A stretch of DNA of 64,000 nucleotides from contig NZ_JADKRR010000001.1 of assembly GCF_015351105.1 (NCBI RefSeq), positions 806,001-870,000 on the forward strand, written 5' to 3'. The notes below the pieces were generated by a model. It had not been told where the DNA came from. It saw nothing but the letters and a program-made list of their open reading frames with translations, and searched no databases. The translations under genes and the position numbers were made by a program. Shown in pieces: positions 8,509-17,224 of the stretch. The DNA is from Clavibacter sp. VKM Ac-2872 (GTDB taxonomy: Bacteria > Actinomycetota > Actinomycetes > Actinomycetales > Microbacteriaceae). The stretch's first letter is position 1, and every line of letters starts with the position of its first letter.

Positions 8509-9746
8509 CCGCGTTCGCCGGCGCGGAGCACGCGCTCGCCGCGGCCGTCGAGGAGGGCGCCGACCTCCGCGGCCGCACGATCCTCGTCGCGCACCCGAGC
8601 GCCGAGCTCTACGGATCCGACCGCGTGCTGCTCGAGAGCGTCGCGGGCCTCGTCGCCGCGGGCGCCCGCACCGTCGTGACCCTGCCGTCCGACGGCCCGC
8701 TCGTCGCCGCGCTCACGGGCGTCGGCGCGGTCGTGCACCACGCGCCCACGCCCGTGCTGCGGAAGGCGATGCTGCGTCCGCGCGGCTTCGCGGCCCTCGT
8801 CGGCCAGTCCGTCCGCGGCCTGTCCGCGGGCCTCGGCCTCGTGCGCCGCACGCGCCCGGACGCCGTATATGTCAACACCGTCACCATCCCGCTCTGGATC
8901 CTCGTCGGCCGCCTCGCCGGCCGCCCGGTCCTCGCCCACGTGCACGAGGCGGAGGGATCCGCGTCGCGTGCCGTCGGCACCGCGCTCGCCCTGCCGCTCG
9001 CGCTCGCCACGCGCGTGGTCGCGAACAGCCGCTACAGCGTCGACGTGCTCGGCCGCGCCCTCCCGCGGGTCGCGCGCCGCGCCGAGGTCGTCCACAACGG
9101 CGTGCCCGGCCCCGCCGAGGTCACCCCGGCGCGCGCCGCGCTCGACGGGGGCCTCCGGGTCCTCTACGTCGGCCGGCTCTCCGACCGCAAGGGCGTGGAC
9201 GTCGCCGTCGAGGCGATCGTGGAGCTCCGCGACCGCGGCGTGCCGGCGACCCTCGACATCGTGGGCGCCGTCTTCCCCGGCTACGAGGCCTACGAGGAGC
9301 AGCTGCGCACGACCATCCGCGTGCTCGGCCTCGACGACCGGATCACGATGCACGGCTTCCACGCCGACGTCACCCCGTTCATGGCCGCCGCCGACGCGTG
9401 CGTCGTCCCCTCCCGGGTGGACGAGCCGTTCGGCAACACGGCCGTCGAGGCGCTGCTGGCCGCGCGGCCCGTCGTGGTCAGCGACACCTCCGGCCTCCGC
9501 GAGGCCGCGGGCGGATACGAGTCGGCGCAGCTGGTGCCGCCCTCGGATCCGGCCGCCCTCGCGGACGCCCTCCAGTCCATCGCGGCGGACTGGGACGCGT
9601 ACCGCGCCCGGGCCGCCCGCGATCGCTTCCGCGCCGAGCACCGGCACGGACCCGAGCTCTACCGGCAGCGCATCGCGCGGTCGGTGGGCACGATGCTCAC
9701 GCCCACGAGGCGCGTCGGCAGCCCCCGACCGGCCAGCACCCGCTGA
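8505..9746 (+). CDS. Glycosyltransferase family 4 protein
   Basis: 413 residues from GTG 8505, which overlaps the previous stop. GT-B fold: an N-terminal acceptor half (ILVAHPSAELYGSDRVLLESVAGL, then HVHEAEGSASRAV) and a C-terminal donor half (RVLYVGRLSDRKGVDVAVEAI, HGFHADVTPFMAAADACVVPS, EPFGNTAVEALLAARPVVVSDTSG). The EPFGNTAVEAL stretch is the usual retaining-GT4 E-x7-E region. Probably extends the EPS repeat unit in the cytoplasm; specificity unknown. Confidence 0.9.
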   Translation: MTAFAGAEHALAAAVEEGADLRGRTILVAHPSAELYGSDRVLLESVAGLVAAGARTVVTLPSDGPLVAALTGVGAVVHHAPTPVLRKAMLRPRGFAALVGQSVRGLSAGLGLVRRTRPDAVYVNTVTIPLWILVGRLAGRPVLAHVHEAEGSASRAVGTALALPLALATRVVANSRYSVDVLGRALPRVARRAEVVHNGVPGPAEVTPARAALDGGLRVLYVGRLSDRKGVDVAVEAIVELRDRGVPATLDIVGAVFPGYEAYEEQLRTTIRVLGLDDRITMHGFHADVTPFMAAADACVVPSRVDEPFGNTAVEALLAARPVVVSDTSGLREAAGGYESAQLVPPSDPAALADALQSIAADWDAYRARAARDRFRAEHRHGPELYRQRIARSVGTMLTPTRRVGSPRPASTR

Positions 9747-9792
9747 CCACCGGCACCCCTCACCCGCTCCACCCACCCGAAGCAAGGACGAA

Positions 9793-12700
9793 ATGAGCAT
9801 CCTCTCCTCCGCGGGGCGTCGCATGGCCGCGATGACCGCGGCCGCCGCGGTCATCCTGTCCGCGGTCGTGATCGCGCAGCCCGCCGTGGCGGACTCCGCG
9901 CCCGTCGACCCGACGGACCCGAAGACGCCCGTCACGGTCACCGCCGACCCGCTGCCCACGACCCAGATCGACGGCGTCGCCTGGTCGCAGGTCGTCGTCG
10001 GCAACACGGTCTACGTGGCCGGCAAGTTCCAGAACGCGCGCCCCGCGGGCGCCGCCGCCGGCACGAACCTCACGCCCCGCAGCAACCTGCTCGCGTACGA
10101 CATCCGCACGGGCGCGCTCATCACGTCCTTCGCGCCGAAGCTCAACGCGCAGGCGCTCTCGGTCACCGCGTCGCCCGACGGATCCCGGATCTACGTCGTC
10201 GGCGACTTCACCGACATCGACGGCCAGGGCTTCTACCGCGCCGCGGCGTTCAGCACCGCGACCGGCAGGATCATCCCCGCATTCCGCCCCATCATGGGCA
10301 GCCAGACCCGCACGGTGAGCGCCTCGAACGACACCGTGTACCTCGGCGGCACCTTCCAGAGCGTCAACGGCGCCGCTCGGAAGTACCTCGCCGCGGTGTC
10401 CGCGACGAACGGCCAGAACACGGCCTTCGTCGCGGATGCGGACACCGTCGTGGACGCGCTCACCCTCACGAAGGACGCGTCCAAGCTCATCGTCGGCGGC
10501 CGCTTCACGCAGCTCAGCGGCACGCCGACCTACGGGCTCGGCGCGGTGGATCCCGTGACGGGTGCCTCGCTCCCGTGGGCCGCGAACCAGCAGGTCAAGA
10601 ACGCCGGCGCGGAGTCGTCGATCACGAGCCTCTACGCGACCGACGACCGGGTCTACGGATCCGGCTACACGTTCGGCGCCGGCGGCAACCTCGAGGGCGC
10701 CTTCTCGGCCGACCCCAACACGGGCGTCGTGAGCTGGGTCGAGGACTGCCACGGCGACACCTACTCGGTCTTCGCCACCAGCAGGGTCGCGTACGTCGCC
10801 GGCCACCCGCACTACTGCGGCAACATCGGCGGCTTCCCGCAGACCGACCCGTGGACCTTCCAGCACAGCCTCGCGTTCTCGAAGACCGCGACCGGCACGG
10901 CCACGGCCGACCCGTACGGGTACCACAACTGGGCCGGCACGCCGTCGCCGTCGCTGCTCACCTGGTTCCCGAAGTACGTCACGGGATCCTTCACGGGCCA
11001 GGGCCAGGCGGCCTGGAGCGTCAACGGCAACGAGGACTACGTCGTCGTCGGCGGCGAGTTCCCGTTCGTGAACACCACCGCGCAGCAGGGCCTCGTCCGC
11101 TACGCGATGGCGAATGGCGCCACGAACAAGGTCGGCCCGAACGGCAACGACCAGCTCGTCCCCAAGGCGATCTCGTACACGAAGGGCGAGGCCCGCGTCT
11201 CCTGGCAGGCCACCTTCGACCGCGACAACGCGCGCCTCACCTACAGGGTGATCCGCGACGGCAAGACCGCGACGCCCGTCTACCAGGTGACGCAGGACTC
11301 GACCTTCTGGAACCGGCCGTCGATGGGCTTCATCGACACGGGTCTCGTGCCCGGCAGCTCGCACACCTACAAGGTCGTCGTGACCGACGCGGCCGGGAAC
11401 TCCACCGACCGCAACGGCGCCGCGCCCGTCACCATCACCGACCGGTCGGGCAGCGACGCCTACGCCACGAGCGTGAAGGACGACGGCGCGACCGCGTACT
11501 ACCCGCTCGACGAGAACGGCGGCACCGCCGGCCTCGACCACGTCGCGTTCCAGGACCTCCGGGTCGACAACGCGACGCGCGGCGCCGCCGGCCCGATCGA
11601 CGGATCCACCGCCACCACCTTCTCCGGCCAGGACGGGTCCTTCGCGGTCACGCCGCAGGCGGTGCAGGCGCCGAACACCTTCAGCGTGGAGTCGTGGGTC
11701 AGGACGACCTCGACCTCGGGCGGCAAGGTCGTCGGCTTCGGCGGCAGCAGCACGGGCACGTCGAACAACTACGACCGCATGGTGTACCTCGACAACGACG
11801 GCCGGATCCTCTTCGGCGTCTACACCGGCGCGACGCAGACGCTGAGCTCGGCCCCCGGGTTCAACGACGGGAAGTGGCACCAGATCGTCGCCACCATGAG
11901 CGGCGACGGCATGAAGCTGTTCGTCGACGGCAAGCTCGCCGGCCAGCGCGCGGACACCACGGCCGGCCAGGACTACACGGGCTACTGGCGCGTCGGCGGC
12001 GACAACCTCGGCGGCTGGCCCAACCAGCCCCGGAGCGCCTACCTCGCCGGCGACATCGCGCAGGTGTCGATCTACCCGACCGCCCTCACGCGCGCCGACG
12101 TCGTCGACCACCTGGTCGCGTCCGGCCGCACCTCGCCCATCCCGCCGGCGCCCGCGGACGCCTACGGCAAGGCCGTGTACGCGGCCGACCCGTCGTCCTA
12201 CTGGCGCCTCGACGACGCCGACGGCTCCACGACGCTGAAGGACGCCGGCCAGAACGACGTCGGCGCCAACGTCGGACGCAACGTGCGCTTCGGCCAGGCG
12301 GGCGCTCTCACCGGCCCCGTCGGCCAGGCGGCGGCGTTCTCCGACAGCATCGCGGTGAGCCAGCAGCGGGTCTCCAACCCGACGACCTACTCGCTCGAGA
12401 TGTGGTTCCAGACGACCACCACGCGCGGCGGCAAGCTGATCGGGTTCGGCGACAACGCGGATCCGTTCGCCTTCTCCGGCAGCTACGACCGCCACGTCTA
12501 CATGCAGGACGACGGACGCCTGCAGTTCGGCACGTGGACCGGCCAGACGAACCTGGCGGGATCGACCCGCGCCTACAACGACGGCCAGTGGCACCACATG
12601 GTCGCGTCGCAGGGATCCGACGGCCTGAAGCTCTACGTGGACGGCGACCTCGTCGGCCAGAACGGCCAGACGCAGGCGCAGGGCTACGACGGCTACTGGC

Positions 12701-15687
12701 GCATCGGCGGCGACAACACGTGGAACTCCTCCAGCGGCACCTTCGAGGGCCGCATGGACGAGGTCGCGGTGTACCCGACCGTCCTCACGCCCTCGACCGT
12801 CGCGACCCACTACTCGCTCGGGACGACCGGCCGCGTGCCCAACCAGGCCCCGAAGGCGCAGTTCGCGCAGACGGCGGACTTCCTCATGGCCGCGTTCGAC
12901 GCGGCCGGATCGACGGACGCCGACGGCACGATCACGGGCTACGCCTGGGACTTCGGCGACGGCGTCCAGGCGTCCGGCGCGCAGCAGTCGCACACGTTCG
13001 CGGCGGCCGGCACCTACCCGGTCTCGCTCATGGTGACGGACGACCGCGGCGCGACGAACCGCACGCAGCAGGACGTCACGGTGAAGGCGGCGCCCGTCAA
13101 CATCGCGCCGACGGCCGTGGTCACCGCGACCGCGACCGACCTCACGGCCAAGCTCGACGGATCCGCCTCCACGGACGCCGACGGCACCGTCGCCTCCTCC
13201 GCGTGGGACTTCGGCGACGGCAGCACGGGCACCGGCCCGACGCCCACGCACGTCTACGCCGCGGGCGGCACGTACACGGTGACGCTGACGGTCACGGACG
13301 ACAAGGGCCTCACGGGCACCGCGTCCACGCAGGTGACGGTGGTGGCGCCCCCGGTCAACCGGGAGCCCACCGCGGTCATCGCGTCGACCACCGCGGACCT
13401 CGTCGCGAACCTCGACGGACGCGCATCCAGCGACCCGGACGGCGCGATCGCGTCCTGGACGTGGGAGTTCGGCGACGGCACGACGGGCACCGGGGCGTCC
13501 ATCGCCCACCCGTACGCGAAGGCCGGCACGTACCAGGTCGCGCTGACGGTGACGGACGACACGGGCGCGACCGGTCGCACGATCGCGAGCGTCACGGTCA
13601 CCGCCCCGCCCGTGAACCAGGCGCCCGTCGCCCGGTTCACGAGCACCGCGGCGAACCTCGTCGCCTCGCTCGACGCCTCCACGTCGAGCGACCCCGACGG
13701 CACCGTGGCGTCCTTCGCCTGGGCCTTCGGGGACGGGACCACCGGCACGGGCCGCACCACGACCCACGCCTACGCCGCGGCCGGCACCTTCGCGGTGTCG
13801 CTCACGGTCACGGACGACACGGGCCTCGCCACGACGAGCACCTCGCCGGTGACCGTCCAGGCGCCCGCGTCGAACGTGCTCGCGCAGGACTCGTTCGGCC
13901 GCGCGGTCCAGGCGGGCTGGGGCACGGCCGACCTCGGCGGCGCCTGGCGCGTCACCGGCGGGACGAACATCGTCACGGTGCAGGACGGCAGGGGCCAGGT
14001 CGTCTCGCCGAAGGGCGAGACCCGCACGATGACCCTCGACGCGGTCTCCACGACGTCGTCGGACGTCAGCGCGACCTTCTCGCTCGACGCCGTCCCGACC
14101 GGCGGCGGCTCGTACACCCGGGTCAACTCCCGCCAGGTGGGGTCGGCGTTCTACCAGACGCAGGTCTGGATCAAGGCGACCGGGCAGATCCAGCTGGTGC
14201 AGTCGGAGGGGGCGACGACCGTCGGGTCGTACATCCTCCCCGGCACGACCTACCAGGCCGGCCAGCAGCTCCGCGTCCGCGTCCTGACGACCGGCACCTC
14301 GCCGACCACCGTCAAGGCCAAGGTGTGGGTCGCCGGCCAGGCCGAGCCCGCCGCCTGGCAGACGAGCGTGACCAGCTCGACCGCCGCGCTGCAGGCCGCC
14401 GGCTCCGTCGGGATCCAGACCTACCTCTCGGGGTCGGCGACGGCGCCCGTGACGACGCGGATCGACGACCTGGTCGTCAGCCGCGACGGCCAGGCGCCCG
14501 CGCCCGCTCCGGCGAACCAGGCCCCGACGGCGGCGTTCACGTCGACGGCCAAGGACCTGACGGCGTCGTTCGACGGATCCGGTTCCACCGACGCCGACGG
14601 CACGGTCGCCTCCTACGCCTGGGCGTTCGGGGACGGCACGACGGGCACCGGCAAGACCGCGACCCACGCCTACGCCGCGGCCGGCACCTACACGGTGTCG
14701 CTCACGGTGACCGACGACAAGGGCCTCGCCTCGGCGAAGAAGGACGGCACCGTCACGGTGACCGCGCCCGTCGTCGCTCCGGCGAACCAGGCCCCGACCG
14801 CGGCGTTCACGTCGACCGCAAAGGACCTGACGGCCTCGTTCGACGGATCCACCTCCGCCGACGCCGACGGCACGGTCGCCTCGTACGCCTGGGCGTTCGG
14901 GGACGGCACGACGGGCACCGGCAAGACCGCGACCCACGCCTACGCCGCGGCCGGCACCTACGCGGTGTCGCTCACGGTGACGGACGACACGGGCCTGGCG
15001 TCGGCGAAGAAGGACGGCACGGTCACGGTGACGGCGCCGGTCGTCACGCCGCCCGCCGCCGGGATCCTCGCGCAGGACACCTTCACCCGCACCGCCGCGA
15101 ACGGCTGGGGCACGGCGGAGACCGGGGGCGCCTGGCGCATCACCGGCAACGCGTCGATCCTCACGGTGGCGGACGGGAAGGCGCAGGTCACGAGCCCCGC
15201 CGGCGAGACCCGCACCGCGAGCCTCGACGCCGTGAGCACCACCGCATCGGACGCGCAGGTGAGCTTCGCGCTCGACAGGGTGCCCACGGGCGGCGGCGCG
15301 TACGTGCGGATCAACTCGCGCCAGGTCGGCACGTCGTACTACCAGACGCAGGTCTGGGTGCGGTCGACCGGCCAGGTCATGATCGTGCAGTCCGAGAACG
15401 GCACGAACCTGAAGTCGGTCGTCGTCCCGAACGTCACGTACACGGCCGGGCAGCAGCTGCGGGTCCGCGTGCAGGTCACGGGCACGTCGCCCACCACGAT
15501 GAACGCGAAGGTCTGGCCCGTCGGCCAGGCCGAGCCGACCGCGTGGCAGTCGACGACGACCGGGACCCTGGCCGCCCTGCAGACCGCGGGAACGTTCGGG
15601 ATCCAGACCTACCTGTCGAGCTCGGCCGCCGGGCCCGTCGCGTTCACGCTCGACGACCTCGTGGTCACGGACGGCACCGCCCGGTGA
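9793..15687 (+). CDS. Giant secreted multidomain protein: beta-propeller, Fn3-like, 2 LamG, 6 PKD, 2 shared C-terminal modules
   Basis: 1964 residues from ATG 9793 with AAGGACG just upstream and a signal peptide ending AQPAVADSA. Residues about 55-430 are repeated blades (VVVGNTVYVAGKF, RIYVVGDFTDIDG, TVYLGGTFQSVNG, KLIVGGRFTQLSG) of a delta-60-type propeller. A fibronectin-like segment follows, then LamG folds at about 552-780 and 786-1010. PKD domains begin near residues 1017, 1103, 1189 and 1275, and two more near 1575 and 1665. A 200-residue module (GWGTA..GGxYxRxNSRQVGxxxYQTQVW) occurs at 1361-1570 and 1757-1964. No sortase motif or membrane anchor was seen at the C-terminus. Likely an exported adhesin or matrix protein acting on the polysaccharide made by its neighbours; binding partner unknown. 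Confidence 0.9.
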   Translation: MSILSSAGRRMAAMTAAAAVILSAVVIAQPAVADSAPVDPTDPKTPVTVTADPLPTTQIDGVAWSQVVVGNTVYVAGKFQNARPAGAAAGTNLTPRSNLLAYDIRTGALITSFAPKLNAQALSVTASPDGSRIYVVGDFTDIDGQGFYRAAAFSTATGRIIPAFRPIMGSQTRTVSASNDTVYLGGTFQSVNGAARKYLAAVSATNGQNTAFVADADTVVDALTLTKDASKLIVGGRFTQLSGTPTYGLGAVDPVTGASLPWAANQQVKNAGAESSITSLYATDDRVYGSGYTFGAGGNLEGAFSADPNTGVVSWVEDCHGDTYSVFATSRVAYVAGHPHYCGNIGGFPQTDPWTFQHSLAFSKTATGTATADPYGYHNWAGTPSPSLLTWFPKYVTGSFTGQGQAAWSVNGNEDYVVVGGEFPFVNTTAQQGLVRYAMANGATNKVGPNGNDQLVPKAISYTKGEARVSWQATFDRDNARLTYRVIRDGKTATPVYQVTQDSTFWNRPSMGFIDTGLVPGSSHTYKVVVTDAAGNSTDRNGAAPVTITDRSGSDAYATSVKDDGATAYYPLDENGGTAGLDHVAFQDLRVDNATRGAAGPIDGSTATTFSGQDGSFAVTPQAVQAPNTFSVESWVRTTSTSGGKVVGFGGSSTGTSNNYDRMVYLDNDGRILFGVYTGATQTLSSAPGFNDGKWHQIVATMSGDGMKLFVDGKLAGQRADTTAGQDYTGYWRVGGDNLGGWPNQPRSAYLAGDIAQVSIYPTALTRADVVDHLVASGRTSPIPPAPADAYGKAVYAADPSSYWRLDDADGSTTLKDAGQNDVGANVGRNVRFGQAGALTGPVGQAAAFSDSIAVSQQRVSNPTTYSLEMWFQTTTTRGGKLIGFGDNADPFAFSGSYDRHVYMQDDGRLQFGTWTGQTNLAGSTRAYNDGQWHHMVASQGSDGLKLYVDGDLVGQNGQTQAQGYDGYWRIGGDNTWNSSSGTFEGRMDEVAVYPTVLTPSTVATHYSLGTTGRVPNQAPKAQFAQTADFLMAAFDAAGSTDADGTITGYAWDFGDGVQASGAQQSHTFAAAGTYPVSLMVTDDRGATNRTQQDVTVKAAPVNIAPTAVVTATATDLTAKLDGSASTDADGTVASSAWDFGDGSTGTGPTPTHVYAAGGTYTVTLTVTDDKGLTGTASTQVTVVAPPVNREPTAVIASTTADLVANLDGRASSDPDGAIASWTWEFGDGTTGTGASIAHPYAKAGTYQVALTVTDDTGATGRTIASVTVTAPPVNQAPVARFTSTAANLVASLDASTSSDPDGTVASFAWAFGDGTTGTGRTTTHAYAAAGTFAVSLTVTDDTGLATTSTSPVTVQAPASNVLAQDSFGRAVQAGWGTADLGGAWRVTGGTNIVTVQDGRGQVVSPKGETRTMTLDAVSTTSSDVSATFSLDAVPTGGGSYTRVNSRQVGSAFYQTQVWIKATGQIQLVQSEGATTVGSYILPGTTYQAGQQLRVRVLTTGTSPTTVKAKVWVAGQAEPAAWQTSVTSSTAALQAAGSVGIQTYLSGSATAPVTTRIDDLVVSRDGQAPAPAPANQAPTAAFTSTAKDLTASFDGSGSTDADGTVASYAWAFGDGTTGTGKTATHAYAAAGTYTVSLTVTDDKGLASAKKDGTVTVTAPVVAPANQAPTAAFTSTAKDLTASFDGSTSADADGTVASYAWAFGDGTTGTGKTATHAYAAAGTYAVSLTVTDDTGLASAKKDGTVTVTAPVVTPPAAGILAQDTFTRTAANGWGTAETGGAWRITGNASILTVADGKAQVTSPAGETRTASLDAVSTTASDAQVSFALDRVPTGGGAYVRINSRQVGTSYYQTQVWVRSTGQVMIVQSENGTNLKSVVVPNVTYTAGQQLRVRVQVTGTSPTTMNAKVWPVGQAEPTAWQSTTTGTLAALQTAGTFGIQTYLSSSAAGPVAFTLDDLVVTDGTAR
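14515..15054 (+). repeat. Near-identical tandem duplication of a PKD-domain coding unit
   Basis: Two 270-base in-frame units, starting at 14515 and 14785, differ at only a few positions by eye and encode PKD domains 5 and 6. The other four PKD domains are much more diverged, so this duplication is recent and could expand or collapse by recombination. Confidence 0.9.
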
Positions 15688-15703
15688 CCTGAGGCGCGAC
15701 GAC

Positions 15704-15748
15704 GACGCCCTGGTGGGCGGGTCCCGAGGACCCGCCCACCGGGGCGTC
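15704..15748 (+). terminator. Strong terminator hairpin after the giant gene
   Basis: A 21-bp stem with one T-G wobble: GACGCCC/GGGCGTC outside and GGTGGGCGGGTCC/GGACCCGCCCACC inside, with a three-base loop. It probably separates the secreted-protein gene from the polymerase-kinase pair. Confidence 0.8.
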
Positions 15749-15803
15749 GCACTGAGATGATCGACAGGGCCGTTCGGCGGCCGGGGGAATGAGAGGGGGA
15801 GCC

Positions 15804-15857
15804 ATGCGTCGTCCACGTCCACGTCCGAGCGCGCTCCCCGGGGCGGCCGCGCGATGA
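15804..15857 (+). CDS. Possible 17-residue leader peptide upstream of the polymerase gene
   Basis: ATG 15804 follows a strong ribosome-binding sequence (GAGGGGGAG at about 15792-15800). The frame encodes MRRPRPRPSALPGAAAR and stops at TGA 15855-15857, overlapping ATG 15854 of the next gene as ATGA. The downstream gene has no visible Shine-Dalgarno sequence of its own, so this short frame may serve to couple ribosomes onto it. No function for the peptide itself is claimed. Confidence 0.5.
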   Translation: MRRPRPRPSALPGAAAR

Positions 15858-17224
15858 GCGGGCTGCTCGCCGGATCCGGCCTCCAGACCCTGCTCCTCCT
15901 CGGCATCGTGCTCGCGGGCGGCGCCCTCCTGCTGCTCGTCCTGCGGCGCCTGCCGCGCACGGCCGTCGCCCTCTGGCTCGTCGTGCTCTCGTTCGTCCCC
16001 GTCTGGTCGGGGGTTCCGCTCGGCGGCTACTACCTGCCGCCGTCGACGGTGGTCGCCGTCCTCGTGATCCTCGCGATCGTGCCCGTGCCCGGCTTCCGGG
16101 TCTCGCCGCTCGACGTGCTGGTAGTGCTGATGACCGCGGCCGGGTTCGCCGGCGTGGTCGTGGGCGGCGGAGCGGGCATCGGCATGTCCACGCTCGTGAC
16201 GTTCCTCACCTACGCGCTGCCGGGGTACCTGCTCGGGCGGCTCGCGGCGCACCGGATCGGCATGGCGTCGCTCCACGCGATGACCGCCGTCGTCTTCACG
16301 GTCGTCGCCGCGCTCGCGATCGTGGAGTTCATCACGGGATGGAACCCGTTCGTGCTCCTGCCCGGCAACGCGGGGCTCCGCGAGACGTGGGCGACGCTGC
16401 AGGGGCGCGGCGGGATCCTCCGGGCGGAGGGCGCGTACGGCCACTCGATCGCGCTCGGCTCGGCGCTCGCGATCGCGATCCCGCTCACGCTCGCGTCCCG
16501 CTTCGGCCTCGTGGCGCGCCTCGGCATGACGGCCCTGATGATGCTCGCCGCGGTCCTCACCTTCAGCCGCGTCGGCATGCTGGGGGCGGTGCTCGGCCTC
16601 GCGCTCTCGATCGTGTTCCTCCGCGACGCGATCTCGCTCCGCGTGCGCGCGACCGTCACCGCGGGCGTGGTCATCGTCGCGGCCGCGGTCGCCCCCTTCG
16701 TGCAGTCCGTGTTCGACGACGCCGGCACGGAGGCGAGCGCCAGCTCCGACTACCGCGGCGACCTCTACAGCCTCGTGCCCGGCATGGGGATCCTCGGCAC
16801 GACCCCCGAGGCCCACCGCGGCAGCGACGGCCGCGTCTTCTACGGGCCGTTCCGCTCCATCGACAGCCAGCTCGTGCTCACGGGCCTCACCTTCGGCCTG
16901 CTGGTCGCGGGCGCCGTGCTCGTCGCCCTCTCGGTCGGGGTCTGGCTCGTGCTGCGCGGGCATGCGACCGCGGCGACCATCGCGCTCGTGGCGCAGATCC
17001 CGGCGCTCGCGTCGGTGGCGCTCATCACGCAGTTCGCGACGCTCGTGTGGTTCCTCGCGGGGGTCGCGGCGACGAGCCAGATCCTCCGCCGCGAAGGCGT
17101 GCCCCTGTCCGAGCCGCCGCCCGACCCCGTCGACGCACCGGCCGACGCCGATGCCGCCGGCCACCCCGATCCCGCCCGCAGCACCGTCCCGCCGCTCCTA
17201 CCCGGAAGAACCCCCTCACGATGA
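15854..17224 (+). CDS. O-antigen ligase/Wzy polymerase-like multispan membrane protein
   Basis: 456 residues with roughly ten to twelve hydrophobic segments and one larger hydrophilic loop (about residues 285-340, around SASSDYRGDLYSLVPGMG) before the last spans, the topology of Wzy polymerases and O-antigen ligases. Such enzymes polymerise or transfer lipid-linked repeats on the outer membrane face. Its stop overlaps the ATG of the Wzz-BY-kinase gene, the normal polymerase/chain-length partner. The start has no good ribosome site and overlaps the short frame at 15804. Confidence 0.75.
   Translation: MSGLLAGSGLQTLLLLGIVLAGGALLLLVLRRLPRTAVALWLVVLSFVPVWSGVPLGGYYLPPSTVVAVLVILAIVPVPGFRVSPLDVLVVLMTAAGFAGVVVGGGAGIGMSTLVTFLTYALPGYLLGRLAAHRIGMASLHAMTAVVFTVVAALAIVEFITGWNPFVLLPGNAGLRETWATLQGRGGILRAEGAYGHSIALGSALAIAIPLTLASRFGLVARLGMTALMMLAAVLTFSRVGMLGAVLGLALSIVFLRDAISLRVRATVTAGVVIVAAAVAPFVQSVFDDAGTEASASSDYRGDLYSLVPGMGILGTTPEAHRGSDGRVFYGPFRSIDSQLVLTGLTFGLLVAGAVLVALSVGVWLVLRGHATAATIALVAQIPALASVALITQFATLVWFLAGVAATSQILRREGVPLSEPPPDPVDAPADADAAGHPDPARSTVPPLLPGRTPSR

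Noticed and set aside
12841-15054. Regularly spaced repeats in the giant gene as a repeat array
   Set aside because: They are in-frame PKD domain units, not spacer-separated repeats.
9760-15960. A 2066-codon open frame on the - strand opposite the giant gene
   Set aside because: It is the Arg/Gly/Val-rich shadow caused by high GC; the + strand frame has a signal peptide and clear domains.
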